NCBI RefSeq assembly: GCF_002797735.1
Contig: NZ_PGFG01000001.1
Location: 1,240,001-1,304,000 of the forward strand
DNA: 64,000 nt
DNA from: Thermoflavifilum aggregans
GTDB taxonomy: Bacteria; Bacteroidota; Bacteroidia; Chitinophagales; Chitinophagaceae
Direction of reading: 5' to 3'
Positions 35,466 through 43,367 of the stretch are shown here, one piece after another. The notes below the pieces were generated by a model that worked only from the letters and a program-made list of their open reading frames with translations, was not told the origin of the DNA and did no database searches. Each line of letters starts with the position of its first letter. The first letter of the stretch is position 1. The translations under genes and the position numbers were made by a program.

Positions 35466-37928
35466 TCAGAACCTGAATAAAAGTCCACCTCCCCAGGCAT
35501 AATCAGAATGATATCCTGCAGTAAGTGAGATATTCGCATTGATCATGCCTTCTGCTTGCACATACCACTCCTTATCTGTGTTTACGCTGTAATTCAGCCA
35601 TATCCGTGGAAACAGCCAGGTTTCTCCGCTCAGGGTAAAACGTACGTGTGCGCGTGTATCCATGCGTAAATCAGCATTTAAAAACAAAGGCAGTAGATAC
35701 CGCGCCCCTATGATGCCTCTTGTATCTTGGCTGGGTATGGGCTTTCCATTGTTTTTAAAATAATTCAGGTATTCCTCTTTGTTGCTTGTTACCACACCTG
35801 CATAAGGCCGCAGATAACGGGTGATAAAACGTTCATACGTACTCTGCCATTCATATTGTTGATGATGCCAGCCATATTCTCCGTTGACCTGAATCCAGTT
35901 TTTGCGGTTGGAATAAGAGAGATAACCTTCACCATAATTCGATGCCAGCATGGCATTTCCCCAGAAGAACCAATGATTGTCGTCGTGCAGCAGGTGTTTG
36001 ATGGGAAAATATTGCATAGTATCCGGTTGGATATAATCTGTATATTGAAAAGTGCGGGCCATGCCGGCCATCATGTGATAAAGAATATGGCAATGGAAAA
36101 ACCAATCACCCGGTTCGTTTGCAGCAAATTCAATGGTGATGCTGCGCATGGGAGGCACAATTACGGTGTGTTTTAACGGGGAAAAGGAGCCATTGGCATT
36201 GATAACCCGGAAGAAATGTCCATGCAAATGCATGGGATGATACATCATGGTTTCATTGTTCAGCGTGATGCGCAGGATTTCACCTTGTTTCACCTGAATA
36301 GAGTCTTCTTCAGATAAAGTTTTTCCATTGATACTCCAGTTGTATCGCCACATGCTGCCGGTCAGATTAAAGGTGAGATGCCGCACCGGATGTTGTGTGG
36401 TATCAAAAGCTGTAGAATGCAGGGCCTGCAGCATATCATAATTGAAAATAACGGAGTCAGCTTGCATGTTTTTTTCATTTGCTGAAGGGCTGTCATCCTG
36501 CATTTCCATGTGTAGCATGTGCATATGATGCATGTCATGGTTGTCAGACATGGTGTTGGCTGGCATTTCGCCTGTATGGGTTTGATGCGGCTGTTCACCC
36601 TGACTTGCATCCATTTCTGTGTCATGCATCTCCATATCGTGCATATCCATATCGTGCATCTCCATGTTATCCATATCATGCATGTGCATGTTATCCATAT
36701 CATGCATGTGCATGCCAGGCATTTGCATGGACAAAGCTCCGCCAATGCGAATATCTTCTCGGCTCAGATAATCTTTTCGGATATAAGGCATTTCGCGTTC
36801 CATCCGTTTCTGGCTTACGTACATGTTCATATGATCCATTTTCATTTTCATGCCGGCCATACCTTCCATCATCACAGCTTCCATGTGAAAAATATCTGGT
36901 TTCGGAAGGGTGGGAGCCGGATGCAGAGAGCCTTTTCCGAAATAAACAGAAGCCCATCCGGAACCATCCTGTGCTGTAGCCCGCAATTCATATTGTCCAT
37001 TACCGGGTATGGTGAGGATCACATCATAAGTTTCGGCTATGCCTATTAACATGCGTGTTATTTCAACAGGTTTTACATCCTGCCCATCGGCAGCGATGAT
37101 TTGCATATTACCTCCAGAATACTGCAAATGAAAGAAAGTGGATGACGATCCGTTAATGATGCGTACCCGGATACGATCGCCGGGTTTGGCATCCGGAAAA
37201 TATAATGCACGTTGTCCGTTGGCCAGAAATGCATCATAATACACGTCTGATATATCCATTGGCGGCATGCGTTGCCAGGCCATTTGTATTCTTTCTCCCA
37301 GTCCGTGATGAGCAATGACCCGATCGAGGCTTTGGGCCTGTCCTTTTTTGATAGTGTACCATTCCAGTCCTCTTTTCAGGTTATTCATGATGCGATGTGG
37401 ACTTTCATTTGTCCAGTCAGAAAGCAATATGGTTTTTTCTTTATCATATTTATGTGGTGCTTGTTTCCTGGGATAAATTACAATGGCACCATATAACCCT
37501 CTTTGTTCCTGCATCATGGAATGTGAATGATACCAGTAGGTGCCATGCTGACGAATCACAAAGCGTACGGTAAAGGTTTTGCCGGGAGCAATGGGAGGTG
37601 TACTCAGATAGGGTACACCATCATAATAATTAGGCAGCAAAATGCCATGCCAATGAATGGATGAAGGTTCTTCCATGGCATTGGTAATATGAATAACTGC
37701 CGAATCTCCTTCCGTAAAATACAGGGTTGTTGCAGGAATCGAATCATTCACCGTAACGGCTTTTATCCATTTGCCTGCTTTATTGACTTTCTGCTCACGG
37801 ATTGTCAGCCAATATTCCCTGACAGGATGTGTCTGGGCACAAGCCTGTGTGGATATGTTTTGTAAAATGATCCAAGTCAGCACACCAACAATTATCCGGA
37901 ATATATTTGTGATGTTCATAAATTTCAT
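35466..37928 (-). CDS. CopA-type multicopper oxidase fused to a C-terminal outer-membrane beta-barrel-like domain
   Basis: This 820-residue protein combines two domains. Residues 32-630 are a three-cupredoxin multicopper oxidase with all four copper motifs: IHWHGILLPN (91-100), YWYHSHSMM (131-139), HPMHLHGHFF (564-573) and FHCHILYHMMAGM (611-623). Residues 352-480 hold a Met/His insert with repeated HMHDMDN-like units, as in PcoA/CopA copper-resistance oxidases. Residues 632-820 are alternating strands (YLSYSNRKNWIQVNGEYGWH; ISLTAGYHSDYAWGGG) ending in a terminal LLFRF, resembling a CopB/PcoB barrel. A signal peptide (FRIIVGVLTWIILQNISTQA) precedes. The likely job is periplasmic Cu(I) oxidation and copper tolerance at the outer membrane. 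The longest frame starts at 37967; the ATG at 37928 is preferred. Confidence 0.85.
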   Translation of the reverse strand: MKFMNITNIFRIIVGVLTWIILQNISTQACAQTHPVREYWLTIREQKVNKAGKWIKAVTVNDSIPATTLYFTEGDSAVIHITNAMEEPSSIHWHGILLPNYYDGVPYLSTPPIAPGKTFTVRFVIRQHGTYWYHSHSMMQEQRGLYGAIVIYPRKQAPHKYDKEKTILLSDWTNESPHRIMNNLKRGLEWYTIKKGQAQSLDRVIAHHGLGERIQMAWQRMPPMDISDVYYDAFLANGQRALYFPDAKPGDRIRVRIINGSSSTFFHLQYSGGNMQIIAADGQDVKPVEITRMLIGIAETYDVILTIPGNGQYELRATAQDGSGWASVYFGKGSLHPAPTLPKPDIFHMEAVMMEGMAGMKMKMDHMNMYVSQKRMEREMPYIRKDYLSREDIRIGGALSMQMPGMHMHDMDNMHMHDMDNMEMHDMDMHDMEMHDTEMDASQGEQPHQTHTGEMPANTMSDNHDMHHMHMLHMEMQDDSPSANEKNMQADSVIFNYDMLQALHSTAFDTTQHPVRHLTFNLTGSMWRYNWSINGKTLSEEDSIQVKQGEILRITLNNETMMYHPMHLHGHFFRVINANGSFSPLKHTVIVPPMRSITIEFAANEPGDWFFHCHILYHMMAGMARTFQYTDYIQPDTMQYFPIKHLLHDDNHWFFWGNAMLASNYGEGYLSYSNRKNWIQVNGEYGWHHQQYEWQSTYERFITRYLRPYAGVVTSNKEEYLNYFKNNGKPIPSQDTRGIIGARYLLPLFLNADLRMDTRAHVRFTLSGETWLFPRIWLNYSVNTDKEWYVQAEGMINANISLTAGYHSDYAWGGGLLFRF
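36595..36715 (-). repeat. Short tandem repeats encoding the Met/His/Asp copper-binding insert
   Basis: Within the oxidase gene, a 24-bp unit is repeated perfectly twice in tandem (36663-36686 and 36687-36710), preceded by imperfect 15-bp units. They encode repeated M-x-M-H-D-M-D-N type residues. Slippage could change the number of copper ligands. Confidence 0.85.
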
Positions 37929-38032
37929 GATTGCAAGTTTTCTAAAATAACAATGCTGAAATAACAATGAATATCATTTCCCATATCCATAAGCAATGCA
38001 TGCTTATGAACTGCACGATAAAAAAGAAAATC

Positions 38033-38422
38033 TCAGATCAGAAAAAAGTTGTATCGGGCAAGTTGGTCGGCTTTTCGGGAAAATAAAGGCGGAGATGATT
38101 GTACAGAAGGATGAAAGGAATATGCAGGATAATGATCGTATTTTATGATAAGTGGATGATAAAGTGCAACGGCGTGTTGTATAAAAAATTTGTACGTATC
38201 GCAAGAGGTTACCAACTGATCGGCAGTGAGACTAAGCTGAATTTTGGGATGTTTGCAGCAATCTTTTGTGTGATGTGAAGCGTGCGTTGGGTGGCAATCG
38301 TGTGAGGCTCCCATGTTTTTAATGGTCATCCATTTCCCTTCGCATGCATGCAAATGAACTGCAGTGGCTATAGTAGCACCACTGTATATACAAAGCCAGA
38401 AAATGGCAATGAATGCACGCAT
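38033..38422 (-). CDS. Small Cys/His-rich exported protein, probable HYC_CC_PP family
   Basis: A 129-residue protein: hydrophobic N-terminal helix (FIAIFWLCIYSGATIATA) followed by VHLHACEGKW, HDCHPTHASHHTKDCCKH, and SSPPLFSRKADQLARY. Three spaced features, HxC (here HAC), CC and PP, are the pattern of the HYC_CC_PP family found near copper-handling genes in Bacteroidota; this assignment is from memory of that pattern and is tentative. The His/Cys clusters would suit metal binding. It is immediately upstream of the multicopper oxidase on the same strand. TAACTTTG promoter 49 nt upstream. The frame extends 8 codons further to 38446. Confidence 0.62.
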   Translation of the reverse strand: MRAFIAIFWLCIYSGATIATAVHLHACEGKWMTIKNMGASHDCHPTHASHHTKDCCKHPKIQLSLTADQLVTSCDTYKFFIQHAVALYHPLIIKYDHYPAYSFHPSVQSSPPLFSRKADQLARYNFFLI

Positions 38423-38471
38423 ATGAATGGATGAATGAGATGACAATAGAAGAATACTACATCTACAGCAG

Positions 38472-38479
38472 CAAAGTTA
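38472..38479 (-). promoter_or_regulatory. Bacteroidota -7 promoter element upstream of the copper locus
   Basis: Minus-strand TAACTTTG, exact TAnnTTTG, 49 nt before the ATG at 38422 (25 nt before the alternative start 38446). It could drive both the small protein and the oxidase. Confidence 0.5.
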
Positions 38480-38547
38480 AGATAAGAGCCGGATGATTGT
38501 TTACAAAATTTCATTTTCCATTTACAGGATTTTTATTTGGTTGGACT

Positions 38548-39660
38548 TTAGGACGCAGGATGTGTAGGTAGTGAAATGAACTGGGCGGTGGTTTGTTGCA
38601 TAGGAATATGGGCGGCTATGCGTTCCGCATCGGTGTCGGTAATCAATACCTGGCCAAAACCTTCGAGCCGGATTAGGGAAAGCAGCAGCTGGATGCGTTT
38701 GGGATCAAGCTTCTCGAAAATATCATCCAGCATCAGCACGGGCGTGATATTTTTTTGCCTGAAGATCAGCTGGTGCTGAGCCAGTTTTAGTGCCAGCAGG
38801 AAACTTTTTCTTTGTCCCTGGGAGCCATGAATCTTTACCGGATAACCGTTGAGTAAAAACTGCAGCTCATCTTTATGAATGCCTGCAGTGGAGCGGCCCA
38901 TCTGCAGGTCTTGTTTACGGATTTCACGAAGCCGAATTTGGATGGACTTTTCATGCAGTTGTGATTGATATTGCAATTGAATATGTTCTTTATTTCCAGA
39001 AAGATGGGTATAAAATTGTACAGTGAGGGGAATCAGTTGTGCGCAGATTTGTTCCCGGTATTGAAAAATAGCTTCTGCATGTGGAATCCACTGCTGGTCA
39101 TACGCATCCAGCAGATCGTGGATATGTGCTGAGGGATGTTCCTGCCATTGGCGCAGCAACTGGTTGCGTTGGGCGAGAATTTTCTGATAGGCAAGCAAAT
39201 GTGTAAGGTAATCGCCAGAGAGCTGGCTGAGCAAGGCATCGAGCCATTTTCTGCGCTCTTCGCTACCTCCGGTAATCATCAGCACATCGTCCGGCGCGAT
39301 CATGACTACCGGAAAACGGCCGATATGTGAGGCCAGGCGGGGATAAGGAATATCATTTACCACGAATTCTTTTTTTGCCCCTTCCTTTGCCACACAAACC
39401 AGATGATAATCAATATCATGCTGATGCCATTTGCCTTCCAGCCTGAAGCCTTCTTTGCCGTATTGGATTACGGGTTGATCTGTAGCATGGAAATAACTTT
39501 TGGTCATTGACAAGTAATGCACGGCATCCAGCAGGGTGGTTTTACCACAGCCATTGGCTCCGGTGATGAAATTCATTTCCGGTGAAAAAGCAAAAGTTGC
39601 ATGTGTGAAATTTTTAAACTGAGTCAGTTCAACAGCAGCAATATAAGATGTGGTGTACAT
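38548..39660 (-). CDS. recF: DNA replication and repair protein RecF
   Basis: A 370-residue SMC-like ATPase that helps load RecA at gaps. Walker A is GANGCGKTTLLDAVHYLS (near residue 30), the signature region SGDYLTHLLAYQ/KIL lies in the middle, and the Walker B is MLDDIFEKLD near 320, with SQGQRKSFLLALKLAQ before it. The ATG at 39660 (MYTTSYIAAVELTQF) is preferred over the upstream frame start at 39690. Divergent from pdhA, 114 bp apart. The recF-pdhA-TPR-ribH neighbourhood is common in this phylum. Confidence 0.95.
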   Translation of the reverse strand: MYTTSYIAAVELTQFKNFTHATFAFSPEMNFITGANGCGKTTLLDAVHYLSMTKSYFHATDQPVIQYGKEGFRLEGKWHQHDIDYHLVCVAKEGAKKEFVVNDIPYPRLASHIGRFPVVMIAPDDVLMITGGSEERRKWLDALLSQLSGDYLTHLLAYQKILAQRNQLLRQWQEHPSAHIHDLLDAYDQQWIPHAEAIFQYREQICAQLIPLTVQFYTHLSGNKEHIQLQYQSQLHEKSIQIRLREIRKQDLQMGRSTAGIHKDELQFLLNGYPVKIHGSQGQRKSFLLALKLAQHQLIFRQKNITPVLMLDDIFEKLDPKRIQLLLSLIRLEGFGQVLITDTDAERIAAHIPMQQTTAQFISLPTHPAS

Positions 39661-39746
39661 GGTGCGGTAAAGATACGATCTGTGAAGCATGACAACAGCC
39701 TGGCACTATTTCCTACGGGTTTGTTGGTCTATTGGTCAAAAACTTG

Positions 39747-39754
39747 TAGGTTTG
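39747..39754 (+). promoter_or_regulatory. Bacteroidota promoter of pdhA (-33 TTG and -7 TAGGTTTG)
   Basis: TAGGTTTG is an exact TAnnTTTG match 20 nt before the GTG at 39775; a TTG at 39724-39726 is 20 nt upstream, the right spacing for the -33 element. Confidence 0.6.
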
Positions 39755-39774
39755 CAGGCAAATTTGGTTTACAC

Positions 39775-40812
39775 GTGCAAACTAAAGAAAGCAAGCCTCA
39801 GGTGAAGTCGGCGAAATCCAATCACCAGCGTTTTGGCAAGGAAACCTATCTGTACTGGTATGAGCTGATGCTGCTGATTCGCCGTTTTGAAGAAAAGGCG
39901 GGCCAGCTATATGGCATGCAGAAGATCAGAGGATTCTGCCATCTGTATCTGGGTCAGGAAGCTGTAGCTGCCGGAGCCATGACGGCTACCCGTCCCGATG
40001 ATAAATTCATCACTGCCTATCGCGATCATGGTTTGGCAATTGCCAAAGGCATTTCTCCCAAAGCTTGCATGGCTGAGCTCTATGGCAAGATCACCGGTTG
40101 TTCAAAAGGCAAAGGTGGAAGTATGCATTTTTTCTCACGTGAACATAATTTTTTCGGTGGTCATGGTATTGTGGGTGGACAGATTGGTGTGGGAGCCGGA
40201 ATTGCTTTTGCTGAAAAATACAAGGGTACGGATAACGTAGTGCTCTGCTTCTTTGGTGATGGGGCAGCCCGTCAGGGTATTTTGCATGAAACGCTGAACA
40301 TGGCTGCTTTATGGGATTTGCCCGTGGTATTTATTTGCGAAAACAACCAATATGCCATGGGCACTTCCGTACAGCGCAGCTCCAAGACGGTGGATATTTA
40401 CAAATATGCTGATTCGTATGCCATTCCGGGTGAAGCCGTGGATGGTATGAATCCGGAATCCGTGCATATTGGCATCGAAAAAGCTGTTCAGCGTGCCCGT
40501 GAAGGTAAAGGGCCAACCTTGCTGGAAATCAAGACTTATCGCTACCGTGGTCATTCCATGAGTGATCCGGCCAAATATCGCAGCAAAGAAGAAGTGGAAG
40601 AATACAAGAAACGCGACCCTATCACACAGGTACTACAGGTAATTCAGGAAAATAAATGGGCTTCACCCGAAGAAATAGAAGCGATCGAAGAAAAAGTAAA
40701 ACATGAAATTGAAGAAGCTGTGCAATTTGCTGAAGAATCGTCCTGGCCCGATGAAAGCGAATTGTACCGCGATATATATGTGCAACCCGATTATCCTTTT
40801 ATTGTTGATTGA
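39775..40812 (+). CDS. pdhA: Pyruvate dehydrogenase E1 component, alpha subunit
   Basis: A 345-residue thiamine-diphosphate E1-alpha subunit. The core is complete: FEEKAGQLYGMQKIRGFCHL, YLGQEAVAAGAM, the CxxGKGGSMH-like motif CSKGKGGSMHFFSREHNFFG, the TPP-binding VLCFFGDGAARQGILHE with GDG, and YRYRGHSMSDP near residue 260. Its E1-beta partner (pdhB) is not adjacent. The promoter motif at 39747 and the family's usual start rule out the longest frame (from 39601, over recF) and place translation at the GTG at 39775 (MQTKESKPQ). A TPR gene follows 16 bp downstream. Confidence 0.93.
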   Translation: MQTKESKPQVKSAKSNHQRFGKETYLYWYELMLLIRRFEEKAGQLYGMQKIRGFCHLYLGQEAVAAGAMTATRPDDKFITAYRDHGLAIAKGISPKACMAELYGKITGCSKGKGGSMHFFSREHNFFGGHGIVGGQIGVGAGIAFAEKYKGTDNVVLCFFGDGAARQGILHETLNMAALWDLPVVFICENNQYAMGTSVQRSSKTVDIYKYADSYAIPGEAVDGMNPESVHIGIEKAVQRAREGKGPTLLEIKTYRYRGHSMSDPAKYRSKEEVEEYKKRDPITQVLQVIQENKWASPEEIEAIEEKVKHEIEEAVQFAEESSWPDESELYRDIYVQPDYPFIVD

Positions 40813-40828
40813 CTCGCAGATTTAACCT

Positions 40829-41527
40829 ATGGCAGATAAATCCAAAACATCCACGCCTTCTTCACAGCATGCTCATCACGGCCCGCAGTCTTTTTTCGAG
40901 CGATTGGAAATATTTTATCTGCAGCAGGCAAGAATCATAAATATCGTGGGAGTTGTCATTATCATGCTGATAGGAGGCTATTTCGGATATAAATATTTGT
41001 ACCTGGCTCCCCGCAACAAACGTGCTGCCAGCATGATTTTTAAAGCCCAGCAATATTTTGGGATGGATTCCCTGCAAAAAGCCCTGAATGGCGACGGCAA
41101 CAACTATGGATTTCTTCAGGTAATCAGGCGGTATGGAGACACGAAAGTCGGCCATCTGGCCAAATATTATGCAGGCGTCTGTTATTTGCGAATGGGTAAG
41201 TATCAGGAAGCCATCCCTTATCTGAAAAGTTTTCATCCGCGCGACAAAGTGATTCAGGCCGAAGACTATGGCTTGCTTGGCGATGCATATATGGAATTAG
41301 GTAAAACTGACGAGGGTATTGCTTACTATAAAAAAGCAGCTTATTATAACCCAAATGATCTCTTTACTCCCTTTTATTTGAAACGTGCTGCGTTGGCCTG
41401 TGAAAAGGCGGGTCGTGTACAAGAAGCCATATCCCTGTATCAGGAAATCAAAACTAAATATCCGCTGAGTGCAGAAGGCAGGGATATTGACAAATATCTG
41501 GCGCGTTTAGGTGTGGTGCAGGATTGA
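40829..41527 (+). CDS. TPR-repeat membrane-anchored protein
   Basis: A 232-residue protein: short hydrophilic N-terminus (His-rich SQHAHHGPQS), one membrane helix (IINIVGVVIIMLIGGYFGYK, about 33-53), then an extracytoplasmic TPR array, e.g. YAGVCYLRMGKYQEAIPYLK, YMELGKTDEGIAYYKKAAYY and LACEKAGRVQEAISLYQEIK. It lies between pdhA and ribH (16-bp and 118-bp gaps), a recurring position in Bacteroidota. Its precise task is unknown; as YfgM-like proteins do, it may assist secretion. Confidence 0.8.
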   Translation: MADKSKTSTPSSQHAHHGPQSFFERLEIFYLQQARIINIVGVVIIMLIGGYFGYKYLYLAPRNKRAASMIFKAQQYFGMDSLQKALNGDGNNYGFLQVIRRYGDTKVGHLAKYYAGVCYLRMGKYQEAIPYLKSFHPRDKVIQAEDYGLLGDAYMELGKTDEGIAYYKKAAYYNPNDLFTPFYLKRAALACEKAGRVQEAISLYQEIKTKYPLSAEGRDIDKYLARLGVVQD

Positions 41528-41645
41528 AAAACGGCTAAAGGTCTGTCAGGAATTTGTAGTCCGGGCAGTGCGGCGAATGGATCGCAAAATTTGCATAAGA
41601 AATTGGCTTCTATACTCTTAATCTTTGCAAAGCTAATTGCCTGGC

Positions 41646-42131
41646 ATGTCGGCTCACAATGAACGTTTTCTGGATCCCTCTTCCATTCCTATTGTTGAAA
41701 ATGGTACCGTAGCCATTGTGCATACCGAGTGGAATGCATTTATTGTAGATGAACTGGTAAAAGGCTGCGAGCGCGTACTGATCCAACACGGGGTTATCGA
41801 TATTGAAAAGCTGGTAGTGCCCGGAGCTTTTGAAATTCCCTTTGGATGCCGGCAGGTGTTCGACCGATATCAGCCCGAAGCCATCATTGCATTGGGTTGC
41901 GTGATCAGAGGAGAAACGCCGCATTTTGATTATGTTTGCCAGGCTGTTACCCAGGGCATCGGAGCATTGAACATTGTGCTGCCTTCGCCGGTGATTTTTG
42001 GTGTGCTTACGGTGAATAATGTCGAACAAGCCCACGAACGCGCCGGTGGCAAGCATGGACATAAGGGAGAAGAAGCTGCCATTGCCGCCCTGAAACTGAT
42101 GCATCAGAAAAGGCTCTGGCAGCAGGGATAA
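41646..42131 (+). CDS. ribH: 6,7-dimethyl-8-ribityllumazine synthase
   Basis: A 161-residue riboflavin-pathway enzyme joining 5-amino-6-ribitylaminouracil with dihydroxybutanone phosphate. Motifs: AIVHTEWNAFIVDELVKGCE, VVPGAFEIPFGCRQ, ALGCVIRGETPHFDYVCQAV and GVLTVNNVEQAHERAGG; catalytic His is in the RGETPHFDY loop. No other rib gene is nearby. A frame extension from a TTG at 41637 is discounted; ATG at 41646 used. Upstream TAATCTTTG has three spacer bases instead of two. Confidence 0.96.
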   Translation: MSAHNERFLDPSSIPIVENGTVAIVHTEWNAFIVDELVKGCERVLIQHGVIDIEKLVVPGAFEIPFGCRQVFDRYQPEAIIALGCVIRGETPHFDYVCQAVTQGIGALNIVLPSPVIFGVLTVNNVEQAHERAGGKHGHKGEEAAIAALKLMHQKRLWQQG

Positions 42132-42133
42132 TT

Positions 42134-42141
42134 TATTTTTG
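42134..42141 (+). promoter_or_regulatory. Bacteroidota -7 promoter element of the LutA-like gene
   Basis: TATTTTTG, exact TAnnTTTG, 24 nt before the ATG at 42166 and just past the ribH stop. Confidence 0.5.
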
Positions 42142-42165
42142 GACTTATGCATATCAGGTAAAAGC

Positions 42166-42888
42166 ATGACCAGGGTTCATCTGTTTATTCCATGTTTTGT
42201 TGATCAACTTTATCCCGAGACGGGATTCAACATGGTTAAAGTCCTGGAAAAGGCCGGCTGTGAAGTACATTACAATCCTGAACAAACTTGCTGCGGACAA
42301 CCTGCATTCAACGCCGGATACTGGGATGAAGCCAAAGCAGTAGCGCAAAAGTTTATCCGGGATTTTCGGACAACCGACTATATCGTGGCTCCCAGCGCTT
42401 CCTGCACGGGCTTTGTGCGGAATTATTATCCTAAAATGTTCGACAATTCGGCTCAGCATAATGATGTGAAACTGCTTCGCAGAAACCTGTTTGAGTTTAC
42501 TGAATTTTTAACCGATGTACTGCATGTAACTGATTTTGGCGCAGAACTACAGGGTATAGCCACATATCATGATTCCTGTGCAGCTTTGCGTGAATGTCAT
42601 ATCAAAGAAGCACCCCGTAGGTTGTTGGCAAATGTGAAGGGGTTGAAGCTCATTGAAATGGAAGACAATGAAACCTGCTGTGGTTTTGGTGGAACGTTTG
42701 CCGTGAAGTTTGCACCCATTTCTCTGGGCATGGGTGAACAAAAAATTGATCATGCAGTAGCCACCGGTGCGCAATATCTGATTTCTACCGATTTGTCGTG
42801 TCTGATGCATCTGGATGGCATAATTCGGCACAGGCAGCTTCCTTTGCAGGTCATGCATATTGCCGATGTATTGGCTTCAGGCTGGTAA
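42166..42888 (+). CDS. LutA/GlcF-type Fe-S protein (CCG domain)
   Basis: A 240-residue protein with two CCG domains: LFIPCFVDQLYPETG with NPEQTCCGQPAFNAGYW (near residue 40), and GIATYHDSCAALRECHI with DNETCCGFGGTFAVKF (near 180). It fits LutA, an Fe-S subunit of lactate utilisation systems, or the C-terminal part of heterodisulfide-reductase-like complexes. lutB and lutC are not adjacent, so it may work alone or with partners elsewhere. A frame extension to 42139 overlaps the promoter motif; the ATG at 42166 is used. Confidence 0.85.
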   Translation: MTRVHLFIPCFVDQLYPETGFNMVKVLEKAGCEVHYNPEQTCCGQPAFNAGYWDEAKAVAQKFIRDFRTTDYIVAPSASCTGFVRNYYPKMFDNSAQHNDVKLLRRNLFEFTEFLTDVLHVTDFGAELQGIATYHDSCAALRECHIKEAPRRLLANVKGLKLIEMEDNETCCGFGGTFAVKFAPISLGMGEQKIDHAVATGAQYLISTDLSCLMHLDGIIRHRQLPLQVMHIADVLASGW

Positions 42889-42901
42889 ATGCATAACAAT
42901 T

Positions 42902-43318
42902 ATGGGCAAATGGCTGGTAAAATCTGAACCTTTTGTTTATTCCTGGGATCAGTTTGTAAAAGATGGAAAGACTTGCTGGGATGGCGTGCGCAATTATCAG
43001 GCGCGCAACTATCTGCAGGCCATGCGGAAGGGCGACGAAGTATTTTTTTACCACAGCAACGAAGGATTGGCAATTACAGGCATTGCCCAGGTGGTTCGCG
43101 AAGCCTATCCGGATCCCACGACCGATGATCCCCGCTGGGTTGCGGTGGATTTGGCTCCTGTTAAGCCATTGCTAAAGCCTGTAACCCTTGCTCAAATGAA
43201 GGCCGATCCGCGTTTGAAAAATATGGCGTTGATCCGCCAGGGGAGGCTCTCCGTAAGTCCGGTACAGGAAGCAGAGTGGAAGGCAATTCTGGAACTGGCT
43301 GGAATGAAAGGGGAATAA
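42902..43318 (+). CDS. EVE domain-containing protein
   Basis: A 138-residue PUA-like EVE domain. It begins MGKWLVKSEPFVYSWDQFVK and continues WDGVRNYQARNYLQAMRKGD, VFFYHSNEGLAITGIAQVVR, AYPDPTTDDPRWVAVDLAPV, matching the family's aromatic cage region. EVE domains bind modified bases in nucleic acids; single-domain forms have unknown substrates. No restriction or modification gene is in the area. The frame opens at 42860, but the canonical start is the ATG at 42902, 13 bp after the LutA-like stop. Confidence 0.9.
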   Translation: MGKWLVKSEPFVYSWDQFVKDGKTCWDGVRNYQARNYLQAMRKGDEVFFYHSNEGLAITGIAQVVREAYPDPTTDDPRWVAVDLAPVKPLLKPVTLAQMKADPRLKNMALIRQGRLSVSPVQEAEWKAILELAGMKGE

Positions 43319-43367
43319 TAAAACAGCTTTTTGCTTTTTCTTGCAATCCTGAAATTAATCCGGATTC

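Noticed and set aside
36479-37049. Long plus-strand frames opposite the copper oxidase
   Set aside because: They arise from the His/Met repeat read on the other strand and match no family.
39601-39774. Upstream extension of pdhA to give a 403-residue protein
   Set aside because: It overlaps the divergent recF start and contains the pdhA promoter; the family begins at about the GTG at 39775.
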